This document shows, one piece after another, positions 5,825-12,480 of a DNA stretch of 12,972 nt. The DNA is taken from positions 1-12,972 of the forward strand of contig JBKJZO010000130.1 in the NCBI GenBank assembly GCA_046715235.1, given 5' to 3'. Position numbers and translations under genes: made by a program. Within the stretch, counting starts at the first letter, position 1. Every line of letters starts with the position of its first letter. This DNA is from JBKJZO01 sp046715235. Lineage in GTDB: Bacteria > Actinomycetota > Actinomycetes > BP-191. A model generated the notes under the pieces. It saw only the letters and a list, made by a program, of their open reading frames with translations, made no database searches and had not been told where the DNA came from.

Positions 5825-6577
5825 ATGGACGGTGGTAAGAGCCGCAGGGCCGACCAGCAACCTGGCGGAGATCTGGCGGCAGAGTTTTCACGCACCGCCC
5901 GGGCGCTCTTCTCGTCCGCGAGCGTTCAGGACACGTTGGCGCGGGTTGTCGTACTCGCGGTGGCGACGATCGACGGTTGTGACTTCGCTGCGGTCTGCGT
6001 GGTCGCGGACGACGACTGCATGCTGCCGGCCTGCACAGACTCTCTGGTGGCTGAGGTCGACGAGTTGCAGCACGGCTTAGGTGAGGGGCCTGGCCTCGAT
6101 GCCATGGCTGATCGAGTGCCCCACTGGGCCGATGATCTCGACGGCGACCCCCATTGGTCGCGGTTCGCTCCAGCGGCGGCGGCCAAGGGCATACGCAGCA
6201 TGCTGGCTCTGCCGCTCTTTACCAACCACATCGTCGGTGCCCTTACGCTGTATGGCCGTGGTCCGGCGGCGTTCCAAGCCGACGATCGGGCCAATGGACT
6301 CCTGCTCGCCGCCCTCGCGGGCCTCGCATTCAGCTCGGCGCAAAGTCACGAGGACGAGGAACGGCGCACGGCCAACCTCCACGCCGCTCTCGACTCGCGC
6401 GAAGTGATCGGCCAAGCGCAGGGGATCCTCATGGAGCGCGAGCGCATCACCGCCAACGAGGCGTTCGACATGCTGCGGAGGGCCTCGCAGCACCTCAACC
6501 TCAAGCTCCGCGAGGTCGCACAGAACCTCGTCGACACAGGGGAAAAACCGGACACCGGTCCGACAAAGCAGCACTGA
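5825..6577 (+). CDS. GAF-ANTAR RNA-binding regulator
   Basis: 250 aa, a usual length for actinobacterial GAF-ANTAR proteins. A GAF domain spans about 33-172 (DTLARVVVLAVATIDGCDFAA, LGEGPGLDA, RSMLALPLF, VGALTLYG). The ANTAR domain spans about 180-238, with REVIGQAQGILMERERI and NEAFDMLRRASQHLNLKLRE. The protein should sense a small ligand or redox state through GAF and bind structured RNA through ANTAR. Where its divergent partner has GPC in the GAF loop, this one has GPG, so a cysteine-based mechanism there is unlikely. GGGGGA at 5816-5821 precedes the ATG closely. The gene is divergent from the STAS-GAF-ANTAR gene across a 163-nt region. Its RNA targets are unknown; the hairpins at 5662-5702 are a candidate. 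Confidence 0.92.
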   Translation: MDGGKSRRADQQPGGDLAAEFSRTARALFSSASVQDTLARVVVLAVATIDGCDFAAVCVVADDDCMLPACTDSLVAEVDELQHGLGEGPGLDAMADRVPHWADDLDGDPHWSRFAPAAAAKGIRSMLALPLFTNHIVGALTLYGRGPAAFQADDRANGLLLAALAGLAFSSAQSHEDEERRTANLHAALDSREVIGQAQGILMERERITANEAFDMLRRASQHLNLKLREVAQNLVDTGEKPDTGPTKQH

Positions 6578-6646
6578 CCGCCGTAATACGACGTGTCGCG
6601 AACGTCTTTACCTAGCTCGAACATTCGTCGAAGCCCCACCGGATAT

Positions 6647-6671
6647 CGACTCCCGATAGTCCTAGGAGTCG
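6647..6671. promoter_or_regulatory. Inverted repeat in the region upstream of the secreted protein
   Basis: CGACTCC (6647-6653) and GGAGTCG (6665-6671) are exact complements with an 11-nt loop. The repeat lies 70 nt after the GAF-ANTAR stop and 38 nt before the next ATG. It could end transcription of the regulator gene or be a leader structure or operator for the secreted protein. No T-tract follows. Confidence 0.35.
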
Positions 6672-6709
6672 GCCGCACCCGTGGCCAGCTAAGACGAGGA
6701 GGACGTCGA

Positions 6710-7276
6710 ATGAACGTCACCAAGAAGCTCGCGCTGGTCACCGCCGGCACCGCACTGATCGGCCCCATGATGCTCGCGACCGCTCCGGCCGCCATGGCAA
6801 CCGAGACCACACCCAGCACCACATCGAGGGCCTGCGAGACGGGCGCCCTGCCGACCGTTGTCGTCGGCTCGCCGAACGTGAAGCCTGGTCAGGCACCGGC
6901 CGTCTACCTCTGGCACGACGGAAACGGCTACTCGCTGCGCGTCACCCACCCCGGCAAGGAGAAGCTCGCCGTCCGCGGCACCATCACGGTCAGCCGGCAC
7001 GTCACCAACTTCAAGCGCGTGTCGCTGGAGCGCAATGACGCCGCGCGGGTCGGTCCGCGTCGGCACCAGATCCACTTCAAGTTCAACAACTACGGCGGCA
7101 TCGACGGCTTCGACTTCAAGGCGCAGTGCTCGCGCACGGTGAAGGTGGAGCTCAAGGTCGGCGACGCGCAGGCCACGCCGGCGCAGGTGTTCCTCGGCAA
7201 GGACCGCACCAGCCCGACCAGCGTGCCGTTCACGATCGAGCGGGCTCACGACGCGGTCCCCGCGCGGGTCGTCTAG
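6710..7276 (+). CDS. Small secreted protein of unknown function
   Basis: 188 aa. Sec signal peptide: MNVTKK, hydrophobic core LALVTAGTALIGPMMLA, and a probable cleavage site after APAAMA (about residue 29). The mature part is about 160 residues, basic and beta-rich in appearance, with two cysteines (RACETG near 40, KAQCSRT near 140) that could form one disulfide. Segments such as YLWHDGNGYSLRVTHPG, HQIHFKFNNYGGIDGFDF and FLGKDRTSPTSVPFTIER look conserved, but no domain is recognised. The start is set by a strong GAGGAGG at 6696-6702, 7 nt before the ATG; an in-frame extension to 6593 would lack a ribosome site and bury the signal peptide. It follows the GAF-ANTAR gene by 132 nt and ends before the strong terminator at 7299-7340. 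Confidence 0.75.
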   Translation: MNVTKKLALVTAGTALIGPMMLATAPAAMATETTPSTTSRACETGALPTVVVGSPNVKPGQAPAVYLWHDGNGYSLRVTHPGKEKLAVRGTITVSRHVTNFKRVSLERNDAARVGPRRHQIHFKFNNYGGIDGFDFKAQCSRTVKVELKVGDAQATPAQVFLGKDRTSPTSVPFTIERAHDAVPARVV

Positions 7277-7298
7277 TCGCGGAGCCGGGGGGGTCAAG

Positions 7299-7340
7299 GC
7301 GCCGCCGTACCGAGGGCGAAAACCCATGGTACGGCGGCGC
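7299..7340. terminator. Strong bidirectional terminator between convergent genes
   Basis: GCGCCGCCGTACC (7299-7311) and GGTACGGCGGCGC (7328-7340) form a perfect 13-bp stem. Inside the loop GGG (7314-7316) can pair with CCC (7323-7325). On the plus strand it is followed by CTTTCG, a short T-run. It starts 22 nt after the secreted-protein stop and lies 17 nt beyond the stop of the convergent VOC gene. Confidence 0.8.
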
Positions 7341-7357
7341 TTTCGCCGTGCTGCCAG

Positions 7358-7702
7358 CTAGGGGTTCTGGCCGAGGCCGATGACGTTGCCGTCGGCGTCC
7401 TCCACCAGGGCGATCAGCTTGCCGCCGCCGACGTCCTTGGCCTCCTGGCGAACGCTCGCTCCGGCCTCGGTGAGTGCCTGCACTGATTTCTGTATGTCGT
7501 CGACGTCCCAGTAGGCGATCGGCCCGGTTATCCCGGACTTGTGGCCGTTGGGGTCCAACCCGATCTCCTGGTCGCCGACGCGGAACCCCACGTAGTAGGC
7601 CTCGTCGACGTACGGCTCCGCACCGAGGAGAGTGCCGTAGATCGCCTTTGCCGACGTCAGGTCTTTGACGGGAAAGACAACAAGCTTGGTCTGTTGAGCC
7701 AT
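7358..7702 (-). CDS. VOC-superfamily (glyoxalase/bleomycin-resistance fold) protein
   Basis: 114 aa, a single-domain VOC protein. It has the paired beta-alpha-beta-beta-beta layout: KLVVFPVKDLTSAKAIYGTLLG (1st module, about 6-27), VGFRVGDQEIGLDPNG, then IAYWDVDDIQKSVQALTEAGA (2nd module, about 62-82) and LIALVEDADGNVIGLGQ (about 97-112). E101 in LVEDADGN is at the usual metal-ligand position of the second module; the first-module ligand is not obvious, and no substrate can be predicted. CTCCTT at 7708-7713 (AAGGAG on the coding strand) supports the ATG at 7702. The gene is monocistronic, with a strong terminator downstream and a palindrome over its promoter. Function beyond fold is open. Confidence 0.85.
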   Translation of the reverse strand: MAQQTKLVVFPVKDLTSAKAIYGTLLGAEPYVDEAYYVGFRVGDQEIGLDPNGHKSGITGPIAYWDVDDIQKSVQALTEAGASVRQEAKDVGGGKLIALVEDADGNVIGLGQNP

Positions 7703-7726
7703 CGAGTCTCCTTCACTAGTGGAGGC

Positions 7727-7766
7727 ACCTCGTCACGAGGTTAGCCGTCACATCTGTCCGGTCGAG
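7727..7766 (-). promoter_or_regulatory. VOC gene promoter with overlapping palindromic operator candidate
   Basis: ACCTCGT-C-ACGAGGT (7727-7741) is a perfect inverted repeat. On the minus strand it overlaps a -10 candidate TAACCT (7743-7738), which is 17 nt from a weak -35 CTCGAC (7766-7761). A dimeric repressor bound there would cover the -10 and the transcription start. Both promoter and operator are inferred. Confidence 0.4.
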
Positions 7767-7808
7767 TTCGTCGCTGCTATGACGTACGGCGACGGAGGTA
7801 TGTGACCG

Positions 7809-7964
7809 ATGGACGACGCCGTACAGGAAGCGTGGCTGCGCCTGAACCGATCCGACCCGAGCGCGGTCGAGAATCTCGCTCGCCGGCTGCTGCCCGGCAG
7901 CTCGCGAGCCGCGCCCGACGCGGAGCGCCTCGACGAGATCGACCTGGTACTACTGGACGACTGA
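7809..7964 (+). CDS. 51-aa ORF resembling a fragment of sigma-factor region 2
   Basis: The ORF encodes MDDAVQEAWLRLNRSD, then PSAVENL and an unrelated acidic tail ending DEIDLVLLDD. The segment DDAVQEAWLRLxRSD...VENL matches the region 2 helix of SigJ-like ECF sigma factors, which normally continue into GGWLTTVVARVCLDxLR; here that continuation and all N-terminal sigma sequence are missing, and an in-frame TGA lies at 7803-7805. A good ribosome site, GGAGGT at 7794-7799, is 9 nt upstream of the ATG, so translation is plausible. It ends 2 nt from the stop of the convergent PAC2 gene. It may be a real microprotein, a remnant of a sigma gene, or chance resemblance. The ORF is shorter than most callers accept. 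Confidence 0.45.
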   Translation: MDDAVQEAWLRLNRSDPSAVENLARRLLPGSSRAAPDAERLDEIDLVLLDD

Positions 7965-7966
7965 CC

Positions 7967-8884
7967 TCAGGCGTCAGGGTTTTCCGGGCGTCGGGCTTGC
8001 TGCGCGAGGTAGCGCTCGAGCTCGGCGCCGATCTCGTCAGCGGTCGGCAGTTCGGTCGCGCCTTCAGCCAGCAGGCCACGCCCCTGACCGCGCACGAACG
8101 CGTCGTACTGCGCTTCGAGCGCCTGAACGGCGGCTGCGACGTCAGGTGAGTCGGCGACCTGCGCGTCGACGACCGCAAGCATCGCCGCCGCTGCCTCTCG
8201 CAGCGCATCGGCCGGCAGATCGAGCTTCGAGACGTTGCCAACCGCCTCGAGCACGGCCAGCGCCGCCGGGGCGAACTGCATCTGCGACACGTAGTGGGGA
8301 ACGTGTACGGCGAAGCTGACGGCGTCGTGCCCCGCTTGCCCGAGCCGGTACTCGAGCAACCCACCTGCGCTCGCCGGCACCTGCACCTTGTCGATCCACT
8401 GCGGCGACGGCGGCACGATCTCCGGACGGGTTCCGTGCGTTGTCATCGAGACGCCGCGCGTGTGCGGGACGGCCATCGGGATCGCGCTCAGGCCGATCGT
8501 CAGCCGGACGTCAAAGCGCTCGACGAGCTGGCGTACGGCGGCCGTGAACCGCTCCCACTGCGAGTCCGGCTCAGGGCCGCTCAGCAGCAGGAACTCCGTG
8601 CCGGCCGCGTCGGTCACCGCGTGCATCGCAAGCAACGGCTCGTCGTAGTCGGCCCAGTGGTCACGATCGAACGTCATGTAGGGGCGGCGGGCTCGGTAGT
8701 CGAGCAGCGCGTCGACGTCGAAGGTCGCGACGACCCGGTGCTCCAGGCTCTCGAGAAGGTGAGTGCGCACCTGATGGCGCACCGCGCCGGCATCGATGAA
8801 GCCGTCGAGCGCCTGGATCATGATCGGGTGGTCGAGTCGCGCGCCTTCCGGTGCGACGACGTACAACTCGCTTGGCTCGAGCAT
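7967..8884 (-). CDS. PAC2-family protein (proteasome assembly chaperone-like fold)
   Basis: 305 aa, the normal size of actinobacterial PAC2 proteins. Family features include IMIQALDGFIDAGAV near 21-35, LDYRARRPYMTFDRDHW (61-77), FLLLSGPEPDSQWERF (98-113), the IGLSAIPMAVPHTRG stretch (130-144) and HVPHYVSQMQFAPAALAVL (194-212). The family shares a fold with eukaryotic and archaeal proteasome assembly chaperones; its bacterial role is not established, and no proteasome gene lies in this window. The C-terminal 70 residues are helical and charged, probably coiled. The ATG at 8884 has only a weak ribosome site. It lies 33 nt downstream of the acyltransferase gene on the same strand, so co-transcription is possible. 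Confidence 0.9.
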   Translation of the reverse strand: MLEPSELYVVAPEGARLDHPIMIQALDGFIDAGAVRHQVRTHLLESLEHRVVATFDVDALLDYRARRPYMTFDRDHWADYDEPLLAMHAVTDAAGTEFLLLSGPEPDSQWERFTAAVRQLVERFDVRLTIGLSAIPMAVPHTRGVSMTTHGTRPEIVPPSPQWIDKVQVPASAGGLLEYRLGQAGHDAVSFAVHVPHYVSQMQFAPAALAVLEAVGNVSKLDLPADALREAAAAMLAVVDAQVADSPDVAAAVQALEAQYDAFVRGQGRGLLAEGATELPTADEIGAELERYLAQQARRPENPDA

Positions 8885-8917
8885 GAGAGCAAGCCTGCGC
8901 CATCGCGCGGTCAGGCG

Positions 8918-10327
8918 CTAGTCGACCGTGTCCGGTACGTCGTCGAGCTCTTTGCGGGTCAGCATCGCCAGGCGAATGAGGGCTGTGCCGAGCAGCAGCC
9001 GGACGATGTTGCCGATCGGGGAGATACGAGCGATCACCAGGTTGGTCTTGTCGGTGAATCCGGCCAGGCCGGTCGCCGCGAATCCGATGGTGCCGACGAT
9101 GAGCAGCGCGACGCCAGCGATCGCGACGACTCGCCGTACCCGCCGGGTCAGCAAGTACGTGCCGGGCTCCACGCGCTTGCCGGCCTTGCGCTCGAAACGG
9201 CCGAAGAGCAGAACCAGACCGGCCAGTACGACGGCGTAGGTGCCGAACACGACGGGCCGGAGCAGCCACCACACGGCGGTGCCCGGCTCGGGCTGCGGGA
9301 AGCCGAGCGGCAGGGCGATGCCGACGACGATGAGCAACGCGCTGAGGTGCCAGAGGTAGACGGTCATGATGACGCCGTTGCCGGCGATGACCGCTTGCCA
9401 CACTCGTGGCCGCTGCAGCCACCGGTTGGCGGGCGCGCGCATTGTCATCACCGCGCCGACGAGCAGGCAGGTCAGAGCGAGGATGCACAGCGTCGGCGGC
9501 GCCATGTTGGAGACCTTCTCGCCGGGCATGCCGACCATGCTCGACGGGTAGGGCCCCCAGGTCGTCGCTGCGAAGAGCCCGCCGAAGCCGGCTGCGGCAA
9601 GGCCGACCGGGACTGCGCGCGACCAGCGCGCGAAGCTGCCGTCGGCGTAGAAGAACCCGAGTTGCTGGGCGAACAGCCAGACGAAGCCGAAGTTCAGGAG
9701 GGCGAAGGCGTCGATGCCGGCGGCGAACCTCGCCGCGTCGACCGCTGCCGTGCCGATCGCGAAGAGTGCGGGCACTCGCCAGCCCCAACGCCGGTGCGCT
9801 CTTAGTAGCAGCGGCGCGAAGGCGACGACGAGAAGGTAGACGCCGATGAACCACAGCAGCTGCACGACGAGTTTGGTGACGACTTTGAGCGACGACGACG
9901 GCACGTTCGCGAATTCCAGCGCGAGCGTGATCGGCACCCACACGACGAGAAGCACGGTGACCGGCCGCATCAGCCGCGTGACGCGGCCGTGGATGAAGTC
10001 GGCGAAGCGGCCGCCGCGGCGCGCGACCGCGTCGATCGTGACGAGGTTGGAGAAGCCGCCGACAAAGAAGAAGACCGGCATCACCTGTAGGAACCAGGTG
10101 ACGTACTTGAGCTTAGGGATGTCGACGAGCGCGTTGTTACCGCTCATCCGGCCGTCGGCGTACGTCACTACCGCCATCAGCCAGTGCCCGAGTACGACGA
10201 CCGCGATCGAGGCGATCCGCAGCAGGTCGACGTACCGGTCGCGGCTGGACGGGGTCGCGGCCGCCATCTCCGCAACAGTCATCGGGCGCGACGGATCGCG
10301 CGGCGCAGCCTGCTCGGTCGTCGTCAC
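8918..10327 (-). CDS. Acyltransferase-3 family integral membrane protein
   Basis: 469 aa. After a hydrophilic N-terminus, the family's opening motif appears: RDRYVDLLRIASIAVVVLGH (29-48), including R31, D34, R37 and the presumed catalytic H48. Next is VMPVFFFVGGFSN (82-94), which commonly follows in this family. About ten hydrophobic segments follow, with a short charged C-terminus (LTRKELDDVPDTVD). Such enzymes move acyl groups, often acetyl, onto cell-envelope sugars, peptidoglycan or secreted small molecules; the acceptor cannot be read here. There is no C-terminal SGNH esterase domain of the OatA kind. GTG at 10327 is used as start, with only a weak ribosome site; an in-frame ATG 15 codons later is possible. 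PAC2 follows by 33 nt. Confidence 0.88.
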   Translation of the reverse strand: MTTTEQAAPRDPSRPMTVAEMAAATPSSRDRYVDLLRIASIAVVVLGHWLMAVVTYADGRMSGNNALVDIPKLKYVTWFLQVMPVFFFVGGFSNLVTIDAVARRGGRFADFIHGRVTRLMRPVTVLLVVWVPITLALEFANVPSSSLKVVTKLVVQLLWFIGVYLLVVAFAPLLLRAHRRWGWRVPALFAIGTAAVDAARFAAGIDAFALLNFGFVWLFAQQLGFFYADGSFARWSRAVPVGLAAAGFGGLFAATTWGPYPSSMVGMPGEKVSNMAPPTLCILALTCLLVGAVMTMRAPANRWLQRPRVWQAVIAGNGVIMTVYLWHLSALLIVVGIALPLGFPQPEPGTAVWWLLRPVVFGTYAVVLAGLVLLFGRFERKAGKRVEPGTYLLTRRVRRVVAIAGVALLIVGTIGFAATGLAGFTDKTNLVIARISPIGNIVRLLLGTALIRLAMLTRKELDDVPDTVD

Positions 10328-10523
10328 GCGTGATCGCCTGCCTGCCAGTGTCGGGACAGGTTCTTGATCGGCGATGTTACCGATGCCCTAAAGCGCTGGC
10401 GGACCGGAACGGAACGTTTGTGTAGAAAGCGTCCCTGCGTGGGTTGTTCGAGAATTCCGTTCTCACACGGGAGATTTCCTCTGCGTGTTGACGTGTTCCC
10501 GTTTCTCGGAGGATCGTGAGCGC
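10328..10523. other. Intergenic region between divergent genes
   Basis: 196 nt between the acyltransferase (minus) and the 49-aa gene (plus). It has noticeably lower GC than its left neighbour. It contains direct repeats (GGAAC twice near 10407-10417, CGTGTT at 10484 and 10492), and on the minus strand TAACAT is a possible -10. No promoter with both elements is convincing on either strand. Confidence 0.3.
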
Positions 10524-10673
10524 GTGACCGATGATCGTCCTCCTGGCACAAATGAGTTCACTGACGAGCACTACATGTGTGTGATGCCGGACTGTGACCA
10601 GACCGCGAGACAAGCTTTCGCTCCCCCATGCCCCATCCACAAGATCCCGATGGTGCTCGCCGAGCCAAGTTGA
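10524..10673 (+). CDS. 49-aa putative zinc-binding protein
   Basis: Small protein: hydrophilic N-terminus MTDDRPPGTNEFTDEH, then a Cys/His cluster with C19, C24 (C-x4-C), C36 and H39 (C-P-x-H), followed by KIPMVLAE. The CVMPDC...CPIHKIPMV pattern resembles small zinc ribbons in which C-P-x-H near the C-terminus completes a metal site. GGAGGA at 10508-10513 precedes the GTG at 10524. A longer in-frame reading from a GTG at 10485 crosses this ribosome site and is less likely. The gene stands alone, divergent from the acyltransferase and convergent with a membrane-protein gene. No function or homologue is recognised. Confidence 0.65.
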   Translation: MTDDRPPGTNEFTDEHYMCVMPDCDQTARQAFAPPCPIHKIPMVLAEPS

Positions 10674-10738
10674 GAGAGATGCCAACGCCTGACCACGGCT
10701 ACTGACTCCGACTCCGCCGGATTGTTTGATCTGATGCC

Positions 10739-11743
10739 TCAGGAGCGGTTGCGCCCGGCGATTGTGCCAAGCACTACGCCGTATCCACGAGCGCTGGCGA
10801 TCGCGGCGTGGTAGCTGACGATCGCGAGCGTCAGAAACAAGCCCAGAGCGCCTGCCGAGCTGAGGTTATTGTCGCCTTGTCCGGCCAGCAGCCCTGATCC
10901 AATCGGCGCGAGCAGCAGAAAGACCACGACAAGCGTGCAGTACATCTCAAGTCGGTTGCGGAATTGATCATGTTGGATCATGAGGCGGCTGTGGATGTGT
11001 TCGTATCTCCGCATGACCAGACCCTCGAGCTCACCGCCGTCCCGTTGCAGTTGGTCCTCCCGCGCTCGGAGCACGTTGCCGAGCCTGGTTGGGAGAACAC
11101 GGTGTTCTTCGGGGTAGTCGGACAGTCGCTGCACAGTACGGTCGAGTGCGTCGAGCAGCGCGGGTGAGCTGTGCGGTCGCCATCCCATCAGCCGTGCCGC
11201 GTCGGTGATCGACTTCGGATGTTTTCGTCGATCTGCGTCCGGGACGTCGAAAAAATCGTCCTCGAGAACCTCGATGTAGTGCGGCTTGATCCTCGCTGTC
11301 CACATCGCGGAACGAGCGACTTCGAAAGCGGCTCGCCGCTGCCGCGTAACACGCTGAAACAGCCTCCTCTGGCGTCGTCGGTGGCGCCAAACTATGGGCC
11401 GTAGCAGCCGCGCTGTGACTCCCGTACCCCCCCAGTACCCTTCCAGCATCCTGATCGCTTCGAAGGAGAATGCTTGGGTGATGATGGCCGCCAGCACGAG
11501 CGAGAAAATTAGGACGATGACCGTACCCAACGGCTTCTCAGTGAGCTTCTGCACCGCCGTTGCGATATCTGAACTCTTCTGCTGGCGCATTTGAAGTAGG
11601 ACTGCCATGCATCCCACCAGCATCGCCGCCGGGAGCCAGGCGGTGAGGCTCAATTGGTCCAACACCTTGCTCGCGAACTGTGAGAGACCTTCACCGGGCT
11701 TTGGTGTTACGTCACGTGCCGGTCGGGCTGCGGCGTCAGTCAC
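10739..11743 (-). CDS. Uncharacterised membrane protein with large cytoplasmic loop
   Basis: 334 aa from the GTG at 11743; an in-frame TTG at 11773 would add ten residues. Neither start has a clear ribosome site. In the 334-aa numbering, helices lie at about 34-52 (WLPAAMLVGCMAVLL), 71-93 (PLGTVIVLIFSLVLAAIIT), 268-288 (YCTLVVVFLLLAPIGSGLL) and 296-317 (AGALGLFLTLAIVSYHAAI). The roughly 170-residue section between pairs is very basic at first (WRHRRRQRRLFQR), then helical, with VLPTRLGNVLRARED near 216-230. From memory, PTRLGNVLRAxED occurs in other uncharacterised bacterial membrane proteins, where it is followed by a conserved YG...WPRL segment; that segment is not seen here. The gene is flanked by other accessory-looking genes. 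A sensor, channel or scaffold role would be guesswork. Confidence 0.7.
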   Translation of the reverse strand: MTDAAARPARDVTPKPGEGLSQFASKVLDQLSLTAWLPAAMLVGCMAVLLQMRQQKSSDIATAVQKLTEKPLGTVIVLIFSLVLAAIITQAFSFEAIRMLEGYWGGTGVTARLLRPIVWRHRRRQRRLFQRVTRQRRAAFEVARSAMWTARIKPHYIEVLEDDFFDVPDADRRKHPKSITDAARLMGWRPHSSPALLDALDRTVQRLSDYPEEHRVLPTRLGNVLRAREDQLQRDGGELEGLVMRRYEHIHSRLMIQHDQFRNRLEMYCTLVVVFLLLAPIGSGLLAGQGDNNLSSAGALGLFLTLAIVSYHAAIASARGYGVVLGTIAGRNRS

Positions 11744-11849
11744 GCCATCGAGTTTGCCGCGCCGTTCGCACAATGCCTACACGCCACTCGGGGTGAAGGA
11801 GCCATTTATGGAGAGCGTCAATTCGACTCCACAGGCGGGGCGATTGCTC

Positions 11850-12053
11850 TTACGCGGCTCGGGGAGGGTCACGCTGAACGCGGCGCCACCTTCGGGGGGA
11901 GTGGCCTGCGCAGGCGGTCCCGCCGATCCGTCGTTCCAACCCGTCGACCTGGGCGAGCCCCAGACCGATGCCTACTCGCCGTAGGCCTCGATATCTCGTG
12001 GAGCACCGACCGGTCGAACGCGACCGCGAGGTCCTCGGGCTTGAGGCGGAGGT
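11850..12053 (-). pseudogene. Frameshifted remnant of a histidine-kinase C-terminus
   Basis: The minus strand encodes, in changing frames, a degraded copy of the last 65 or so residues of the kinase at 12556-12972. From about 12053 it reads LKPEDLAVAFDRSVLHE; after a 2-nt loss near 11990-11998 it continues in another frame as YRGLRRVGIGLGLAQVDGL; past a six-base G run (11894-11899 on the plus strand) a third frame gives EGGAAFSVTLP; the end returns to PRAA-stop (11850). The intact gene has LYERYRGVRRVGTGLGLALVNGL and ends VTLPRAA. DNA similarity is about three quarters by eye, with a perfectly shared 26-bp block at 12001-12026 and 12709-12734. No start or upstream domains remain, so it is not functional. 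Confidence 0.8.
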
Positions 12054-12058
12054 TGTCA

Positions 12059-12451
12059 CTACGACGCGCGCTTGTTCGGTACCCGATAGCCGCAGGAATA
12101 GCACGGACCGTACCCCTTGGCTGCGGCCTCGCTAAGCAGGATGTATCGCATTCGCTGCGGGGACCTGACCCATCCACAACTCATGTCCGCGTGGTACGTC
12201 TCGATCGTCGATTCGTTGTAGTTGCGCACCAAGACCTCCGGGTCGTCTCGGCGCGAGAGGAGCTTCTTGACTTCCTTTTCGAACCGAGCATGGGCTGCAG
12301 CGTGCTCGACCGAGAGCGCATCAAGTCCCCGCTGTGCTGTCGCGAGAGTCGCCAGTGCGCGTGTGATGTCGAGTTTCATCGAGTTGCCTCGGGATCGCTG
12401 CTCGTCCAGTAGCTGGCGGACGCGCGTTTCCCATACTCCGTGGCTCCCCAT
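12059..12451 (-). CDS. 130-aa protein with putative C-terminal zinc knuckle, unknown function
   Basis: The N-terminal half is helical and charged (WETRVRQLLDEQRSRGNSMK, then a long helix to about residue 67, FEKEVKKLLSRRDD), likely a coiled coil. The C-terminal part contains H87, C92, and C-Y-S-C at 117-120 (YHADMSCGW ... GYGPCYSCGYRVPNK), which could bind one zinc ion. No family is recognised. A strong ribosome site GGAGGAA (12461-12455 on this strand) lies 3-4 nt before the ATG at 12451, and a promoter with a perfect TTGACA is upstream. The gene sits exactly between the intact kinase 3' end and its decayed copy, and its upstream DNA is AT-rich for this genome, which together suggest it was acquired. 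Confidence 0.7.
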   Translation of the reverse strand: MGSHGVWETRVRQLLDEQRSRGNSMKLDITRALATLATAQRGLDALSVEHAAAHARFEKEVKKLLSRRDDPEVLVRNYNESTIETYHADMSCGWVRSPQRMRYILLSEAAAKGYGPCYSCGYRVPNKRAS

Positions 12452-12480
12452 GCGTTCCTCCGTGTCCGCAGTAGGATTCT

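Noticed and set aside
5872..5885. Similarity between AGATCTGGCGG at about 1047 and at about 5872
   Set aside because: An 11-nt match, one copy within coding sequence; expected by chance in DNA of this composition and not extended.
5662..5895. N-terminal extension of the STAS-GAF-ANTAR protein to a start at 5895
   Set aside because: It would cross the divergent promoter and the start of the GAF-ANTAR gene, and the extra 78 residues show no domain or conserved look. The ATG at 5661 lies just before the STAS domain.
6616..6632. LexA-like box TCGAAC...GTCGA upstream of the secreted protein
   Set aside because: Only the left half-site fits the actinobacterial consensus; the right half is out of register by one base, and the gene has no SOS association.
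7802..8149. 115-aa plus-strand frame starting at a GTG next to the GGAGGT ribosome site
   Set aside because: The GTG is only 2 nt from the ribosome site and the frame runs deep into the PAC2 gene antisense; the 51-aa frame at 7809 has better spacing and ends before PAC2.
8294..9805. 503-aa plus-strand open frame opposite PAC2 and the acyltransferase
   Set aside because: It spans two real minus-strand genes and has the composition of antisense high-GC DNA (rich in R, D, H, Q, with no motifs).
8661..9941. 426-aa minus-strand open frame in the acyltransferase region
   Set aside because: It overlaps the acyltransferase in another frame and is Arg-rich nonsense; the acyltransferase frame has the family motifs and membrane helices.
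10407..10432. ECF-type promoter (GGAAC ... CGTC) before the 49-aa gene
   Set aside because: Two overlapping GGAAC copies give spacers of 14 or 19 nt to CGTC, neither fitting usual ECF spacing well; too weak to list as a promoter.
11607..11984. 125-aa plus-strand open frame across the membrane-protein start and the kinase remnant
   Set aside because: It is antisense to both; the middle has no coding character and the similarity to the kinase lies on the other strand.
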